Part shown: one piece after another, positions 12,770 to 25,297 of the stretch
Layout: the number at the start of each line of letters is the position of its first letter
Position numbering within the stretch: position 1 is the first letter of the stretch
From: Parasponia andersonii
Taxonomy: Eukaryota; Streptophyta; Magnoliopsida; Rosales; Cannabaceae
Assembly: GCA_002914805.1 (NCBI GenBank)
Contig: JXTB01000200.1
Span: forward strand, 1-64,000
Length of the DNA: 64,000 nt
Reading direction: 5' to 3'
Notes under the pieces: generated by a model
What the model was told of the DNA's origin: nothing
Seen by the model: the letters and a program-made list of their open reading frames with translations, nothing else
The model's database searches: none
Position numbers and translations under genes: made by a program

Positions 12770-13684
12770 ATGATGAAACATGGTCTCATTATATCCATCT
12801 CCTTCCTACTTCTCTTCCTCAACTATTCCACTACAACTTCAGCTGAGTCTCCTGCTCAAGCCCCATCTCATAACCTAGCTCAAACAGTACCGGCTCAGGC
12901 GCCGTCCAAACCAGCGGTTCAACCCCCGGTTCAGCCTCCAACTCAATCACGTCTAACCCCGGCCCAAGCCCCCTCCGAAGTACCCCTGGTTCAGGCCCCG
13001 CCCCGCAAGGCCAAACCAGAGCCCACCAACGTCACCAAGATCCTAGACAAAGCTGGCAGCTTCAGCGTCTACGTCCGCATCCTCAGAAGCACCCAAGTCA
13101 TCAACCAGATCGAAAACCAGCTCAATGTCTCCAACAGCTTGACCATTTTCGCCCCGACCAATGGCGCCTTCTCGGGCTTGAAAGCTGGCACACTCAACTC
13201 CCTATCCACCGAACAAAAGGTCCAGCTAGTGCAGTACCACATCCTTCCTTCTTTTGTGTCGCTCTCCAACTTCCAAACCCTAAGTAACCCTGTCCGTACA
13301 CAAGCTAGCAACACGGACGAGTACCCACTAAACATCACAACTCAAGGTAATTGGGTTAACATATCCACTGGTCTCGTGAATACCTCTATCTCGGGCACCG
13401 TCTACGCCGATAGTCAGCTGGCTATCTACAAGGTCGATAGGGTTTTGCTTCCTCTTGGCATTTTCGCCCCCAAGCCAAAGGCGCCGGCGCCAGCACCGTC
13501 AGCGGCGAAACCTAACAAAGGGACGTTGAACTCATCGTCGTCTTCGCCGTCGGATTCATCGACACTGGATAACCCAGATGCCACGTTGATTAATGCTTCC
13601 GGTGCACGCAGTCTTACCGGATTCGGCTTTGGCTTGGTGTGGTCTGTTGAACTTGCTTTGGTTCTAGCCGTTTACTTTGTTTGA
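12770..13684 (+). CDS. FLA: Fasciclin-like arabinogalactan protein, copy 1 (FLA-1)
   Basis: This 304-residue protein is predicted to be a secreted, GPI-anchored cell-wall/plasma-membrane glycoprotein. FLAs of this class affect cellulose deposition and wall mechanics, particularly in secondary walls (family knowledge). Residues 1-25 form a signal peptide (LIISISFLLLFL core). Residues 26-80 are a Pro/Ala/Ser module with AP, SP and PP pairs, substrates for prolyl hydroxylation and arabinogalactan. About 86-234 is one fasciclin domain, with TIFAPTNGAF near 125-134 and YH at 156-157. A Ser/Pro stretch follows, then a hydrophobic tail (about 283-304) after small residues near N275-G278, a likely GPI site. 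N-glycosylation sequons include N87, N119, N188, N197 and N204. There are no introns. I start at the ATG at 12770 (a tandem ATGATG); the frame is open further upstream but only to a TTG. The fasciclin domain differs from FLA-3 at about five residues. Confidence 0.95.
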   Translation: MMKHGLIISISFLLLFLNYSTTTSAESPAQAPSHNLAQTVPAQAPSKPAVQPPVQPPTQSRLTPAQAPSEVPLVQAPPRKAKPEPTNVTKILDKAGSFSVYVRILRSTQVINQIENQLNVSNSLTIFAPTNGAFSGLKAGTLNSLSTEQKVQLVQYHILPSFVSLSNFQTLSNPVRTQASNTDEYPLNITTQGNWVNISTGLVNTSISGTVYADSQLAIYKVDRVLLPLGIFAPKPKAPAPAPSAAKPNKGTLNSSSSSPSDSSTLDNPDATLINASGARSLTGFGFGLVWSVELALVLAVYFV

Positions 13685-13791
13685 TCCGTTTGATAGATTC
13701 CCTTGTGTGTATTTTACGATTTGGTGGTTTTGATTCTTGAATACGCATGTTTATTTTGGTGAATGTAGAGTCATTCATTCTGTGTAGTGCT

Positions 13792-13812
13792 GTTTGGATT
13801 GAATTAATTTTA
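13792..13812 (+). promoter_or_regulatory. Conserved 3'-UTR motif of FLA-1
   Basis: GGATTGAATTAATTT lies about 110 nt after the stop codon. Nearly the same word occurs at a comparable distance after FLA-4 and FLA-5, with looser versions after FLA-2, FLA-3 and FLA-6. It may be part of the polyadenylation region. Confidence 0.4.
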
Positions 13813-15439
13813 AGTGATCTATTTCTTCTAAGTCTCTATTGAACAATACTAAATGAGACCCTTATTAATCTCTTGCTCAATAGTCAATACTAAATTTCTT
13901 TGCGTAGTATAATACACACATGACATCGCTTGTTCCCAAAAAAAAAAAAAAACAAAGAAAAAATCCGCACGAAAAAGATTAATTTAATTGGGAAAAAAAA
14001 AGAAGCGATCAAAACCGGAAGTCATATTTCCATTGGCATTTTGATAAGCAGGTAACTACTTTTCTTTAAAAGAAAAAAATTCAGCCATTCTACAATAGGC
14101 TTCTTTAAAAATCTACTTCCAACTGATCACGTACCATTGGAGTTCAGATATTGTAAGAAGTGACTTTTTTTTTCCATCTTTTTGCTAAGTACGTGGCCAA
14201 ATTTTTCTTTTTCCATCGTTTTATGTAAAGAACCGTTATCAATATAATATTTTATGTATCATTACATCAATTTTTATATATCATTATATTAGTTTTACTG
14301 TATATCAATAACAATTAAAAAAAAAACCCGATATGCGTACTATATAAAAACTAATATACCGATTATTATGCTATAATTTTTAAGCTTTTTTCTATAGTAT
14401 TTGAAAAGAAGCAGATTTATTAAAGAGACCGAAGGCTAAAATTCGTTTATTTTATGAGGCCTAAGCCCAGCTCTCTCCTTTTTTTCTCAAGACATGGACA
14501 TGGTTCGTAGAAATAAATATATAAATAAGTAAAGTAAAACAAAAAAGACAAGGACAATGACATGTACCGACACCGATGTGGACATGGATATGTGATTTAA
14601 CAATACTCTATGTGGTATAAAAATGCCAATTCTTTTTATATTATTATTTGCTTTATATATTCCATACTTTCTTATGTATCCACATGGGGAAGTTATACAT
14701 TAAATCTTAATACGACCTATTTTTTTTTCCCCCGAAAAGAGAAGACTTACTTATTCTTCGCAACTTCAGTTTTATAAATAGCTCGTTTTCATTTTTTTTC
14801 CTATTAAAAATAAAATGCCAAAATATCTTCTTAAACATCTTAAGAAAATTTATACAATATAATTTCAAAAAGTGTTACAAGCAAGCCTAGCTATATCAAG
14901 TACCAAGAGTTTAAATTATATAGACTCTATGCAGCTTTTTTATTCTTCATATCTCCTGTCACAATAAATTGGCAATTCTTTGTCGTTCGAGTTGATGGAC
15001 TAACTTGATCTATTGAATCATGTTTATGTATAGATTAACAAAAATGCAATTATTTGGAATTGCAAAAAATACATGCTACCAAATTAGCCATGGCACGATT
15101 TAATGCAGTTTTTTGTTTTTTCGGTTCCGCTTATCTTTTCCTTTTTTTCTTTTTCCTTTTTTTTTTTTCACTGAGATCAAATGACTAGGTAAATTATAAC
15201 GAGTGATAACATACATATTTTAATACAACTTACAAAACGTAGTTCGAGCATAATTTCTATCTTTTCCAAATGCGGAATAAAATAATATAGGAAATTCATA
15301 AACTCATGATTAATACAAGAGGTGTTAAATAATTTGTAATGAAATTCTAAGAAAGTTGATTAGTCCTCCACACCATATACACCAACAATTGATGGGAGTT
15401 AACCACCATTGTTCAGCAATCAGCCGCAACTACTTGCAT
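13813..15439. other. Intergenic, no gene seen
   Basis: AT-rich spacer downstream of FLA-1 with A and T homopolymer runs. I see no convincing open frame, RNA gene or element ends. Confidence 0.6.
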
Positions 15440-17733
15440 TGTAAAAACCCAATTTTTAAAAAGGCCATTTTGGTCATTTTAGTAATTTTTGGAATAAAAT
15501 AATGAGGATCTTTAAGTAAAATTTTTGAATTTTATTGAAATAAAAAACTGAAAATTAGGGCCATTTCGCAATTTTTTAAGGACTAAACTGAAAGGATATT
15601 TAAAAGATGTGGTAAAAACATAATATTAAAAACTTAATCATGCACATTTAGTGACCCCACGTGTCACACACTTTCTCTCTCCCTCTTTTCCCTCAACTCT
15701 TTCTCTTTCCTATCTCTCGACAATTTCTTTTTCTTCTCCTCTAGCCAACGCAAACATCTTGGGTTTACCATCGACGGACGCACTTTGGCCAACGACAGCC
15801 GCTGCAGACTGCCCAGATCAGACCACCGAGCTCAGACGAAACTCCGCCGTTGTTCTCGGTCTCATCAGAGCTCGATATCGTCAGAAATTACAGGTGGGGG
15901 CCATAGGTGTTTTTGCTCACTGCCGTCAACTCCGACCACCTCATGTCGTGAAACTGGTCCCATTCAACTTGTTTAATCATGATCTTCAACGTAATATATA
16001 TATATCTAGATTCAATATTGCCCGGATTGAATTTTTTTCTTTTTTGTTAATTTTGAGCTATTTTAGTTTTATGTTTAAATTTTTCAATCCAACCGTTAGA
16101 TCATAAAATAAATCTCATATTTATGATGTACTCGTGAAAACAAAAATTTTGATATATATATATATATATATATGTATTGACTATATTTGATAACAGGCAT
16201 GAAAATCTAAATCTAACGGCTTAGATTATCTCATTTTGCATGTCGTGGGCTCGGGCTCGGTCTGAGTCCAAATTGATCAAATTATATATGTAATTTAGCA
16301 TTTTTGGATGTTCTGAATTCAGTGATGAAGTTCGTTTCACGATCTGAATCTCCGATTAAAAACCGAGTTTTCAAACATATCGATCAAAGGTTCGAAAATG
16401 ACGTCCGACCCTCCAAACAACACCAAATTTTTTCCATAGCCCTGTAATGCTATTTTGATACTCGATTGAGGTAGAGATTCAATTATTTGATCTTTGAATT
16501 AGTTTAAGTTTTATTTTTATATATTTTGAATAAATATAGAATTTCGTGAAATAATTCATAAAAATGTGATTTATGTCTGTTTTGACCTAATTTGATATAT
16601 AAACTACCTGGGATGCATGTCACACTAGTTGGCGTATCATATATACTATTTTGAATTATTTTTTTGTAGGAAATTGGATTTCGGGTTTTGATCAAAAACA
16701 GTTGTTATACTACTATAAGTTTTAGAAAATCCAAAATGGTTTGAGAACTCAGTTTTGAGAACTTAAAGTGGTTTGAATAAAGAATACTGCATGGTTATCT
16801 TGTGATTTTGTGGAAATAGTGTATATTCTTATTCTGTCACTCATATAGTATTTATATGTATTCACACACTTACGCGGCCGTCAGACTTACTGTACCTCAC
16901 ATAGGGTGCCCGAACTTATAGTTTCTCTTTAGGTGGGTCAGACTTACGAGTGATCTACTCGGACACTTCGGACATTATGATTGTATGTATGGTTATATAT
17001 TGGCTTGAATAGATATATTCTGGTTTTGATGGATATTTTATAATGGTTTGAAATATTTGAACTATTAGACTATAATTTTCACTTGAGTTTTATGAACTGT
17101 TTGAAATAGAATACTAATCGTGCAGGACCTTCAATGTGAGTATATTTCTTATATATAAAAAAAAACTGTAATCAATTCCTATTGAGCATTCACTTGCTCA
17201 CCTTCTATTTCCTCTCACTTTCAGGTATTGATTTATTTTGGGTAAATTGTCGTGGTGGCTAGACAAGATTGTTTGGCATAAGAATACCATTTCCTATACC
17301 TTCATTGGTTGGTTTCTACTCCATATCATCTTTTTTTTCTATGTCAAATTTATTTAGCCAATAATAGTGTATTTACTAGTGGATGTATGAGGATGATTTT
17401 TTTATAAATTTGAATACTTAGAAATACAAATAATTTTATGTAAATTAATTAGATATTGAAATTTAGGTTTTAAATGAACATGTTTTACTAAAATTTATGA
17501 AATAAGTAAGGCTCTTAAATTAATTTGTTTAGAATTTTCTCTAAATTATAAATGAAGAATTTTTTTGGAAAATTAATACTAATGAAAAATTTTCTTGATT
17601 ATGAAATTTGATTATATTTAAGGACTAAAACACAAAATTTTAAGTACTAAATTTTTTAGAATTTTGGAAAATCACTATCTATTATTATTTTAACAAAAAA
17701 TTACTAAAATTCACGAGATTTTCGGTAGTACGA
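15440..17733 (+). repeat. Solo gypsy LTR with perfect TSD, upstream of FLA-2
   Basis: It starts TGTAAAAACCC, ends GGTAGTACGA, and is flanked by TGCAT at 15435-15439 and TGCAT at 17734-17738. It is about 2.3 kb, with the same organisation as the other large LTRs: a CT-rich tract (about 15670-15740), a GC-rich island (15740-15960) and an AT-rich remainder. No element coding region is present. It points toward FLA-2 and ends about 235 bp before that gene's TATA box. The 151- and 63-residue open frames inside it coincide with the GC island and are not called as genes. Confidence 0.85.
16152..16173. repeat. (AT)n microsatellite inside the solo LTR
   Basis: About 11 AT units. A shorter TA run occupies the equivalent place in LTR 'D' and in the LTR at 56923-59187. 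Confidence 0.85.
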
Positions 17734-17911
17734 TGCATACTTGTGAGTATCATTAATCCCAATCTTATTTTTGCTTCTCTAGTGTGAAGCGAAATATGCA
17801 CATATTTCTTTTCTTTGCAAGGAAAATGACACAATAGCGAAACAAAAGTGCATGCATCAGACATGACATTATAACTTAAATAAATTATTACCCTAAATTT
17901 TCTGATCTTAT

Positions 17912-18016
17912 AACTGAAACGGTTGTACCTTTTCACCTTAATTAAAACCATTCTCTATAGCTCCCAACACTTATAAAAGCCTCTGTTCTCCCCCACAACC
18001 AAGCACCAAACACCTT
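17912..18016 (+). promoter_or_regulatory. FLA-2 core promoter
   Basis: AACTGAAACGGTTGTACC (17912-17929, a looser version of the ACTAAAAATT box), CACCTTAATT (17934-17943), TATAAAA (17972-17978) and CACCAAACACCTT near the expected start site (18004-18016). The 5' UTR is about 95 nt. CACCTTAATT is identical to the box of FLA-1. Confidence 0.7.
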
Positions 18017-18099
18017 TCCAAGAACAAATCAAACATAGCATTCTTCGTTTCTAGCTAACAAAGTATACAGCCTAAGGCCAAAACAATAATACTAAAACC

Positions 18100-18993
18100 A
18101 TGGTGACCAAACAATTTCTCATCATCTCCTCGATCCTAATTGCCTTATTCTGCGCCTCAACTTCGGGCTTGACACCAGCTCAATCCCCATCTCAAACACC
18201 TGCTCAAGCCCCAGCCAAACCCTTGGCTCAACCCCCCGCGAAGCCAAAAACCCCGGTAGCCTCCTCCGGTCAAGCTCCGTTGTCTCAAGAACCCATCGTC
18301 GAATCCCCGCCGCATAAAGGCAGAAGCCGGATACCAACCGACGTCACCGGAATCCTAGAAAAAGTCGGCGGCTTCAGCGTCTTCATCCGCCTCCTTAAAA
18401 GCACCGAAGTAGTCACTCAGGTCGAAAATCAGCTCAGCGCCTCGAACAGCCTAACCATTTTAGCCCCAACTAACGACGCATTCGCCTCTACTCTCAAGCC
18501 CGGAACCCTCAACACCCTCACCAACGAACAAAAAGTCCAGCTCATACAGTACCACGTTCTCCCCACTTTCATTTCGCTCGCCAACTTCCAGACTCTGAGC
18601 AACCCCGTCCGTACACAGGCTAGTAATACCTATGACTATCCCATGAATATTACTACCGAAGGGAATTGGGTCAACATATCGACTGGCATTGTCAATGCCT
18701 CTATCACTGCCACCGTGTTTTCGGATAATCAGCTCGCTATTTACCGGGTTGATAAAGTGTTGCTTCCTCTTGGTGTTTTTGCCCCTAGACCGAAGCTGCC
18801 TCCGGCGCCGGCACCGGCTCTGGTGGCGAATCCGAAAGATTCGTCTTCGAATTCGTCGTTAACGACGTCGACTGCTTCGGATGGCTCGGCTGAGGAGTCG
18901 AATGCATCCGGCGCTCCTGGTCTGAGTGGAACTGGCACGGTGTCTACCTTTGGACTAATTGCCATGGTCGCAGCAGTTCTTGTGTTGGTTTAG
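18100..18993 (+). CDS. FLA: Fasciclin-like arabinogalactan protein, copy 2 (FLA-2)
   Basis: A 297-residue single-domain FLA. Signal peptide about 1-23 (FLIISSILIALFCAST). The Pro-rich module at about 24-72 has TPAQ, SPSQ and APAKP pairs. The fasciclin domain spans about 79-228, with LTILAPTNDAF near 118-128 and YHVLPTF from 151. A second module (about 229-270) is rich in Pro/Ala, then Ser/Thr. The last about 22 residues are a hydrophobic tail after ESNASGA near 266-272, a probable GPI site. The start lies in a good plant context (ACCATGG). It is the most diverged of the first four copies in the domain (VTGILEKVG, TQVENQLSASN) and carries one extra residue in the FASTLKPG segment, yet it sits between the near-twins FLA-1 and FLA-3. 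Role and location are assumed from the family: extracellular, GPI-anchored, wall-associated. Confidence 0.95.
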   Translation: MVTKQFLIISSILIALFCASTSGLTPAQSPSQTPAQAPAKPLAQPPAKPKTPVASSGQAPLSQEPIVESPPHKGRSRIPTDVTGILEKVGGFSVFIRLLKSTEVVTQVENQLSASNSLTILAPTNDAFASTLKPGTLNTLTNEQKVQLIQYHVLPTFISLANFQTLSNPVRTQASNTYDYPMNITTEGNWVNISTGIVNASITATVFSDNQLAIYRVDKVLLPLGVFAPRPKLPPAPAPALVANPKDSSSNSSLTTSTASDGSAEESNASGAPGLSGTGTVSTFGLIAMVAAVLVLV

Positions 18994-20349
18994 GTTGACT
19001 AGTATATTGCTTGTGTTGAGCTTTGTTTGGAATAAGGGTGATTTGTATTAGACTTTATTGATTATGTTGGTTTGGTTTTTGGTGATGGGAGTTGTACTTT
19101 CTGAATTCATTTTGATTTTGATACGAATTCTTTTACTTTAAATCTCTGTTGAAAAGAAAACACTGCGTAATATCTATCTCTAGTTCATTATTATAATTCA
19201 AGTAATTAATTATAATTATAATTGAAATAGGATTCATATAATATAAAACTTAATTTATTAATTATTATTATCCGATGATTAATGAATATATAATTATAGT
19301 ATTGAGCACTATTAATACTATTAATACTCGTTACATTGTTTCTCTTAAAAACTAGTATACTCTTAATTTGAAACAAAATGTAGTTTTTTTTTGTTTTGAT
19401 TTTTTGTTTAAAATTGAAATAAGCAAAAGAACCTTAATCAATTTTTGAATAGTCTATAAAATGAGTAATGTGATTAATAATTTAAAAAAGAAATAGCTCG
19501 ACTAATTTAGTTTTAGTATAACTAGAATGTATTTTTTTTAAATATGTAGAATGTATTTAATGTTACGTTCCTATTTTAATTCACAATTACTATAACTAAA
19601 ACATATAGATGACTTATTCAAGTTATAGAATAATCATAAATAGAATTCTTAACAAGATGACTTATGAGGTTATATTTGATAGGTGATAGAGAGCATTTAA
19701 ATTAGTTATTTAGATTCTGTATATTTAACTCTTTGAAAATTGACATGCCAATTGTCACCAAAATTGACAAACATCTTGGTGCCTTGTTAATTAGTAATCC
19801 AACAAGACTAAGATAAAGAACTTTTATAATTCACTCGAGACCGCTAGCCGTTTTGTGTGAAAACAGAGGAGACGATGTTCCATAAATTACATAGTACCTA
19901 GACAGAGTCTTATTTTGTAAGTTATACCATTAAAATAATCAAGTGGTGAAATATCGATGTTCAAAATAATTAACAAGTCTTTTATCTCATAACTCCAGGA
20001 GCCAAAATAAGGATAATTAAAAGTTTTTTACCCCCGTTGCAATTAATTTATTAAAGATTTTTATTGGCATAAGTTGTTTGCTGTCAATATCTTTGGCTAC
20101 TAAACTAATTACTTACTCATTTTGCGTCTCATTAACATTTTGTTCAAAATAACAAATGATCTTTGGCATAGTTTCTGAAACACTTGTTTATGTTAATTTG
20201 AGTCCTTTGTAAACGTTTTTAATCCTGCGCACAATAATTTTTTACCAAGAAAAATAGCTGAAAATTATAATTGTACTTATTTTACACCATGTTCTCTGGT
20301 ACGTGGAGTGTTAACTTCTTAGTGGGATAATGCTAAATATCCTATTTTA
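18994..20349. other. Intergenic, no gene seen
   Basis: AT-rich spacer. A GAATTC-containing 3'-UTR-like segment (about 19090-19130) resembles those of the other FLA copies. Otherwise nothing recognisable. Confidence 0.55.
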
Positions 20350-20838
20350 TATGGTCAATATATGTGGCTTGTCTTAAATTGCATTATTGATTCAATTGAT
20401 ATCATTGTGATCGATGTTTGTCAAATGTATTTATAAAAAAAATGGGAAAATAAGAAATGAGACTCAACTATAAATATCTCTCTCCTTTAAGCTATTTAGT
20501 ATCTTATTCTAAATATTTTTTTCTCTCCTTAAGAGAGAATTTAAGTCTAAAAATTTTTCTTAGTGTCTCACTTGTTTTCTCTTAAATTATTTAGAGAGTA
20601 TTTTCTCTTATTTTAAAATAGAGAAGTTCTTTTGTTCTCTCCTTGTATTTAGAGAGAAGTAAGTTATAATCTCTTTTGTATAGTAAAATTTTTCACAGCT
20701 TTGTTCATGGACGTAGCCTAAATTGACTGAACTACGTTAAATCTTTTATGTGCCTTATCTTTTTTATTTTGTCCAAATTTTCTCAACTCACATTTTAGCT
20801 GTGTGTTGTTACTTCTGCAATATCGATATCTCTTAATA
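20350..20838 (+). repeat. 5' LTR of the copia element at 20350-25292
   Basis: Paired with 24822-25292 (shared blocks GACTCAA-TATAAATATC, TTAGAGAGAAG, GTGTTGT). It is followed directly by the primer-binding site. Confidence 0.85.
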
Positions 20839-23800
20839 GTGGTATCAGAGCCATTGGTTAAAGTACTGTTCACTTATATATTCTATTCATTTGTATGTTA
20901 CTATTAACGTATTTGATATTGTTCACATATAGTGAAACGGTGGTAACTTAATAAATCAAGATGAACAAAAATGGCAGTGAAATTCAATATTGAGAACTTT
21001 AATAGGAGCAATTTCTCTCTGTGGAAAATAAAGATAAAAACAATCTTGAGAAAAGATAATTGCCTAGCAGCAATTAGGAAAAAACTTTCTGAGATGACTA
21101 ATGATAAAAAGTAGGACGAGATGGATGACAATACTATTGTTAATCTATATTTAGCACTAGCAGATAAAGTCCTGTCGAGTATTGAAGAGAAGAAGTCAGT
21201 TAAGGAAATATGAGATACACTGAAAAAGTTATATTAAGCCAAGTCACTTCATAATAAAATTTTCTTTAAAAGAAGATTTTACACCCTTCGGATAGCAGAA
21301 TCAACAATAATGACTAACCACATCAACATCCTCAATACTCTATTTTTGCAACTCACAGCAATAAAGTATAAAATAGAGGATAATAAATGTATAAAAATTA
21401 TACTTCAAAGTCTACCTGATTCGCATGATCAGCTCATCATAAATATCACCAACAATGTCACAACTCTAGTTTTCAACAATCTTACAACTACTATTCTTGA
21501 AGAAGAAAATCAACGTAAGAATAAGAAGACAGATTGGCAAGTTCACAGTAAGTAGAGGCTTTAACAATGAGAGGAAGATTAACAGAACATGGTCCTAGTG
21601 AGAGTCAGAGTTATGATAGATCAAAAGAGAGTGTTGGTAACTGAAGAGAATCGAGATTCTAGAAGGAAAGACCACAAGTCATCAAATGTACAGAGGAATG
21701 TTGCAAGTACCTCAGATGATAGAGAAATCCTGTATAATAACGCAACAATAGTTTCTAAGGACAGAAGATAACTCAATGATGTTTAGTTAGTAGATTCAAG
21801 GGCAACATATCACATGACTTCTCATAGAGAGTGGTTTCATATATATAAACCTGTCTCTAGAAGATATGTGTTCATGGGTAACGATCATGCCTTGGAGATA
21901 TTTGGGATTAACACCATTAAGATAAAAATGTACGATGACACTATTCGTACTATTTAAAAGGTGTGATATATGGAGAGTATAAAGAAGAATTTATATCCTT
22001 GAGACAATTAGATAATCTTGGTTGCAAAACTCATGTTGAGAAGGGGATCATAAAGATCATGAAGGGTGGCTTGTAGTAATGAAAGTAGAGAAAATTGTAG
22101 TGAATTTGTACATGCTTAAAGGGAATACACTAATGGAAGCAGAGATATTAGTTGCTTCGACAAATTCTAGAGAAGAATCAATAATGATGTGGTATTGTAA
22201 GCTTGGCCAAATGTCAGAATGAGGCTTAAAGATTCTCCCTAAATGGAGGTTGCTTCCTGGTCTTATAAAGGTATCTTTACCATTTTGTAAGCATTGTGTC
22301 ACAAACAAGCAACATAGATTCAAGTTCAGCTCAAGTGATATCCCTAGGAAAAGCTAAATACTTTATATATTTTATTGATGATTACTCTGAGATATTGAGT
22401 ATATCCTATCAAGTAGAAGACGGATGTATTTTTAGTCTTCAAAATATTTAAACCACACGTAGAGCTTGGATTTAGAGAGAAGATCAAGTGTTTGAGGACA
22501 GATAATGGAAGAGAATTTATAAGCGATAAATTTGATAACTTCTGACAAGAAGAAGGTATCAAGAGACAGTTCATAGCAGTGTATACTCCTCAACAAAATA
22601 GAGTAGCAGAACAGATGAACAGAACTTTGTTGGAAAGGACAAGAGCAATATTGAGAGCTGTAGGTTTACCCAACACATTCTGGATAGAAGCAGTAAAAAT
22701 TTCCTATTATATGATCAATCGATCTTTATTAATTGCGATTGATTTGAAAACACTACTGGAGACGTAGACTGGTAAGCTAGCTGATTACTCTCGTTTATAT
22801 ATATTTAGAAGTCCTGTGTACGTGATGTACAACACTAAAAAAACCACAAAATAGGATTCAAAGTCTAGAAAGTATGTATTCTTGGGATATGCTAATAAAG
22901 TTAATAAGTACCATTTATAGGATCCTACCATCCATAAGGTTATCATCAGCAGAGATATGATATTTGTAGAGAATATACTACAAGAGAAAGGAGACGATAG
23001 CTGACCAGAAACTACTATAATTTTGGTAGAAAAGAATGCTGAAGATTCATATTTTTCTGAAGCAATACTAGAGTACAAAGTAGAAGAACAAGTTGAGAAA
23101 GAGACTTCTGAAATCTATCGGTCAATTCGTGAGAGAAGACTACTGGCATGGCACTCAGATTATGTCATCAAAAACAAAATTGTATACTTCCTTATAACAG
23201 AGGATAGAGAGCTAACAACTTTCCATGAGGCTTCCAAAAGCCCGTCTATATTCCTAGGGATGACGGCAATGTAAAAAGAAATTAAAACCCTTCACAAGAA
23301 TAAGACATAGGATTTTGTTTCGCTACTATAAAGAAAGAAGGCCATTGGCAACAAATAGGCTTATAGTGGAGCAGTATCGTGCCAGATTAGTAGTAAATAG
23401 ATATACTCAGAAAGAAGGTATTGACTTCAATGATATATTTTTATTTGTGGTTCAACTCATAAAGGTTAGAATGACTCTAGTGATATGTGTTATGTTTGAC
23501 CTACATCAAGAGTAACGATATGTAAAAACTACTTTTCTTCATAGAGAACTTGAAGAAGAAATTTATATGCTCAAACTAGAAGGTCTTGTTAAAATATGCA
23601 AGGAGAACTTAATTTGTAGGTTAAATAAATCTCTATGCAGTCTCAAACAACTAGCAAGTTGTTTGTATAAGAGATTTAATTCTTTATCATAAACTTTGGG
23701 TACAACAGACTCAATTCAGACTACTGCATATACTTCAGAAGGTTTGATGAAGATAATAATTTCATTATCTTATTGTTGTACGTGGACGACGTGTTAGTAA

Positions 23801-24821
23801 CGAGCCACAAATAAAGGTAGAGTCTAAGAATATAAGGCATAGTTAGTTAAAGGATTTAATACGAAGGATTTGGGACTAGCAAATAAGATTCTAGAGATGC
23901 AAATTTATCGAGATAGAGGTAACAGAAAGATTTGGCTTTCTTAGAATAATTATTTGAAAAAAAATTTGTGATGCTTTAATATCCAAGATTATAAGTCAAT
24001 TTCTACCTCACTTCTTGTTAACTTCAAGTTATCTTCTAGGATGTATCCTAGCAATGAACAAAGAAGATGGAGATATCTCGAGTACCAGATACATCAGTGG
24101 TAGGAAGTCTAATATTCACTATGATACATATAAGACCATATATTACACAAATAATAGAAGTGGTTAGTCGGTATATAGTGAATCTTGGAGGAGAGCATTA
24201 GAAAGCAGTGAAGAGAATTCTGAGGTACATCAAAGGAACCTCAGATACTGTATTATATTATGGAGGATCAAAATCGACTGTCAAAGGATATGCTAATTTA
24301 GATTTTGTGGGTAATCTTGACAAATAAAAATCTACTACAGACTTTGTGTTTACTCTTACAAAAGGAGTTGTAAGCTAGATTTCAAAACTACAAACTATTG
24401 TGGCTTTATCTACAACAGAATTAGAATACATCGCAGCTACATAAGCTTATAAAGAGGCTATTTGAGTTCAAAGATTATTAAAGGAGCTCAACAAGAGAAG
24501 ATTCATCTGTTTTATAGTAGTTAGAGTGTCTTGCACATTGCAAAGAATCTAGTCTTTCATTCGAGGACAAAGCACATTAGTGTTCAATATCACTATGTTC
24601 GAGAAGTAGTAGAAGATGGAAATATGAATATGAAGAAGATTCATACCAAGTAAAATCTAGCAGATACTTTATCAAACAAATCAACACTGATAAGTTTCGA
24701 TGGCCAGATTCTCGTATGGCTTAGCAAAAACGTAAGTAGCTTGAAGAATTGACAAACGAAGAAAAGAGAGATTTAGCAAGTACGAAGATATGATTAAAAT
24801 CAAAGTCTTCAAATGAGAGAA

Positions 24822-25292
24822 TGTGGTTAGTATATGCGACTTGTCTTAAGCTGCATTATTGATTCATCTTTGGCAGCATCAACTGACGCCGCTGTGATCA
24901 ATGTTTGCGACACCGAAAAGTGCCGCCTATGTATTTATAAAAAAAAAAAAGGAAAAATGGGAGAATATGAGATGAGACTCAATTATAAATATCCGTTACC
25001 TCTAAGCCATTTAGTATCCTATTCTAAACATTTCTTTCTCCCCTTCAGAGAGAATTTAAGTTTAGGAATTCCTCTTAGTATCCTATTTGTTTTCTCTTAA
25101 ATTGTTTAGAGAGTGTTTTCTCTTATTTCAAAAGAGAAAAATTCTTTTGTTCTCTCTTTATATTTAGAGAGAAGTGATTATTATAGTGAAATTTTTCACA
25201 ACTTTATCTGTGGACATAACCTAAATTAAATAAACCACGCTAAATTGGACGTAACTATGTGTTGTCATTTTTGCAAAGTCGATCTCCTAACA
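24822..25292 (+). repeat. 3' LTR of the copia element at 20350-25292
   Basis: TGTGGTTAG...CTCCTAACA. It contains a GC-richer patch (about 24865-24930) that aligns poorly with the 5' LTR. Confidence 0.85.
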
Positions 25293-25297
25293 TTTTA

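Larger units (their letters stand above)
20350..25292 (+). mobile_element. Ty1/copia LTR retrotransposon with perfect TSD
   Basis: Flanked by TTTTA at 20345-20349 and 25293-25297. Parts: 5' LTR 20350-20838; primer-binding site TGGTATCAGAGCC 20840-20852; gag from about 20970 (FNIENFNRSNFSLWK); protease and integrase about 21780-23000 (TDNGREF, TPQQNRVAEQMNR); reverse transcriptase about 23270-24000; RNase H about 24050-24700 (VALSTTELEYIA); 3' LTR 24822-25292. The order gag-PR-INT-RT-RH is diagnostic of copia. It is broken by many changes, and its two LTRs differ clearly, so it is old. Confidence 0.9.

Noticed and set aside
15651-16106. 151-residue open frame upstream of FLA-2 as a gene
   Set aside because: It is within the solo LTR 15440-17733, in the same GC-rich island as in other copies, with no recognisable family.
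20840-20852. tRNA-like words at retroelement starts (also near 46317 and 59704)
   Set aside because: They are primer-binding sites complementary to the 3' end of initiator tRNA-Met, not tRNA genes; no cloverleaf surrounds them.
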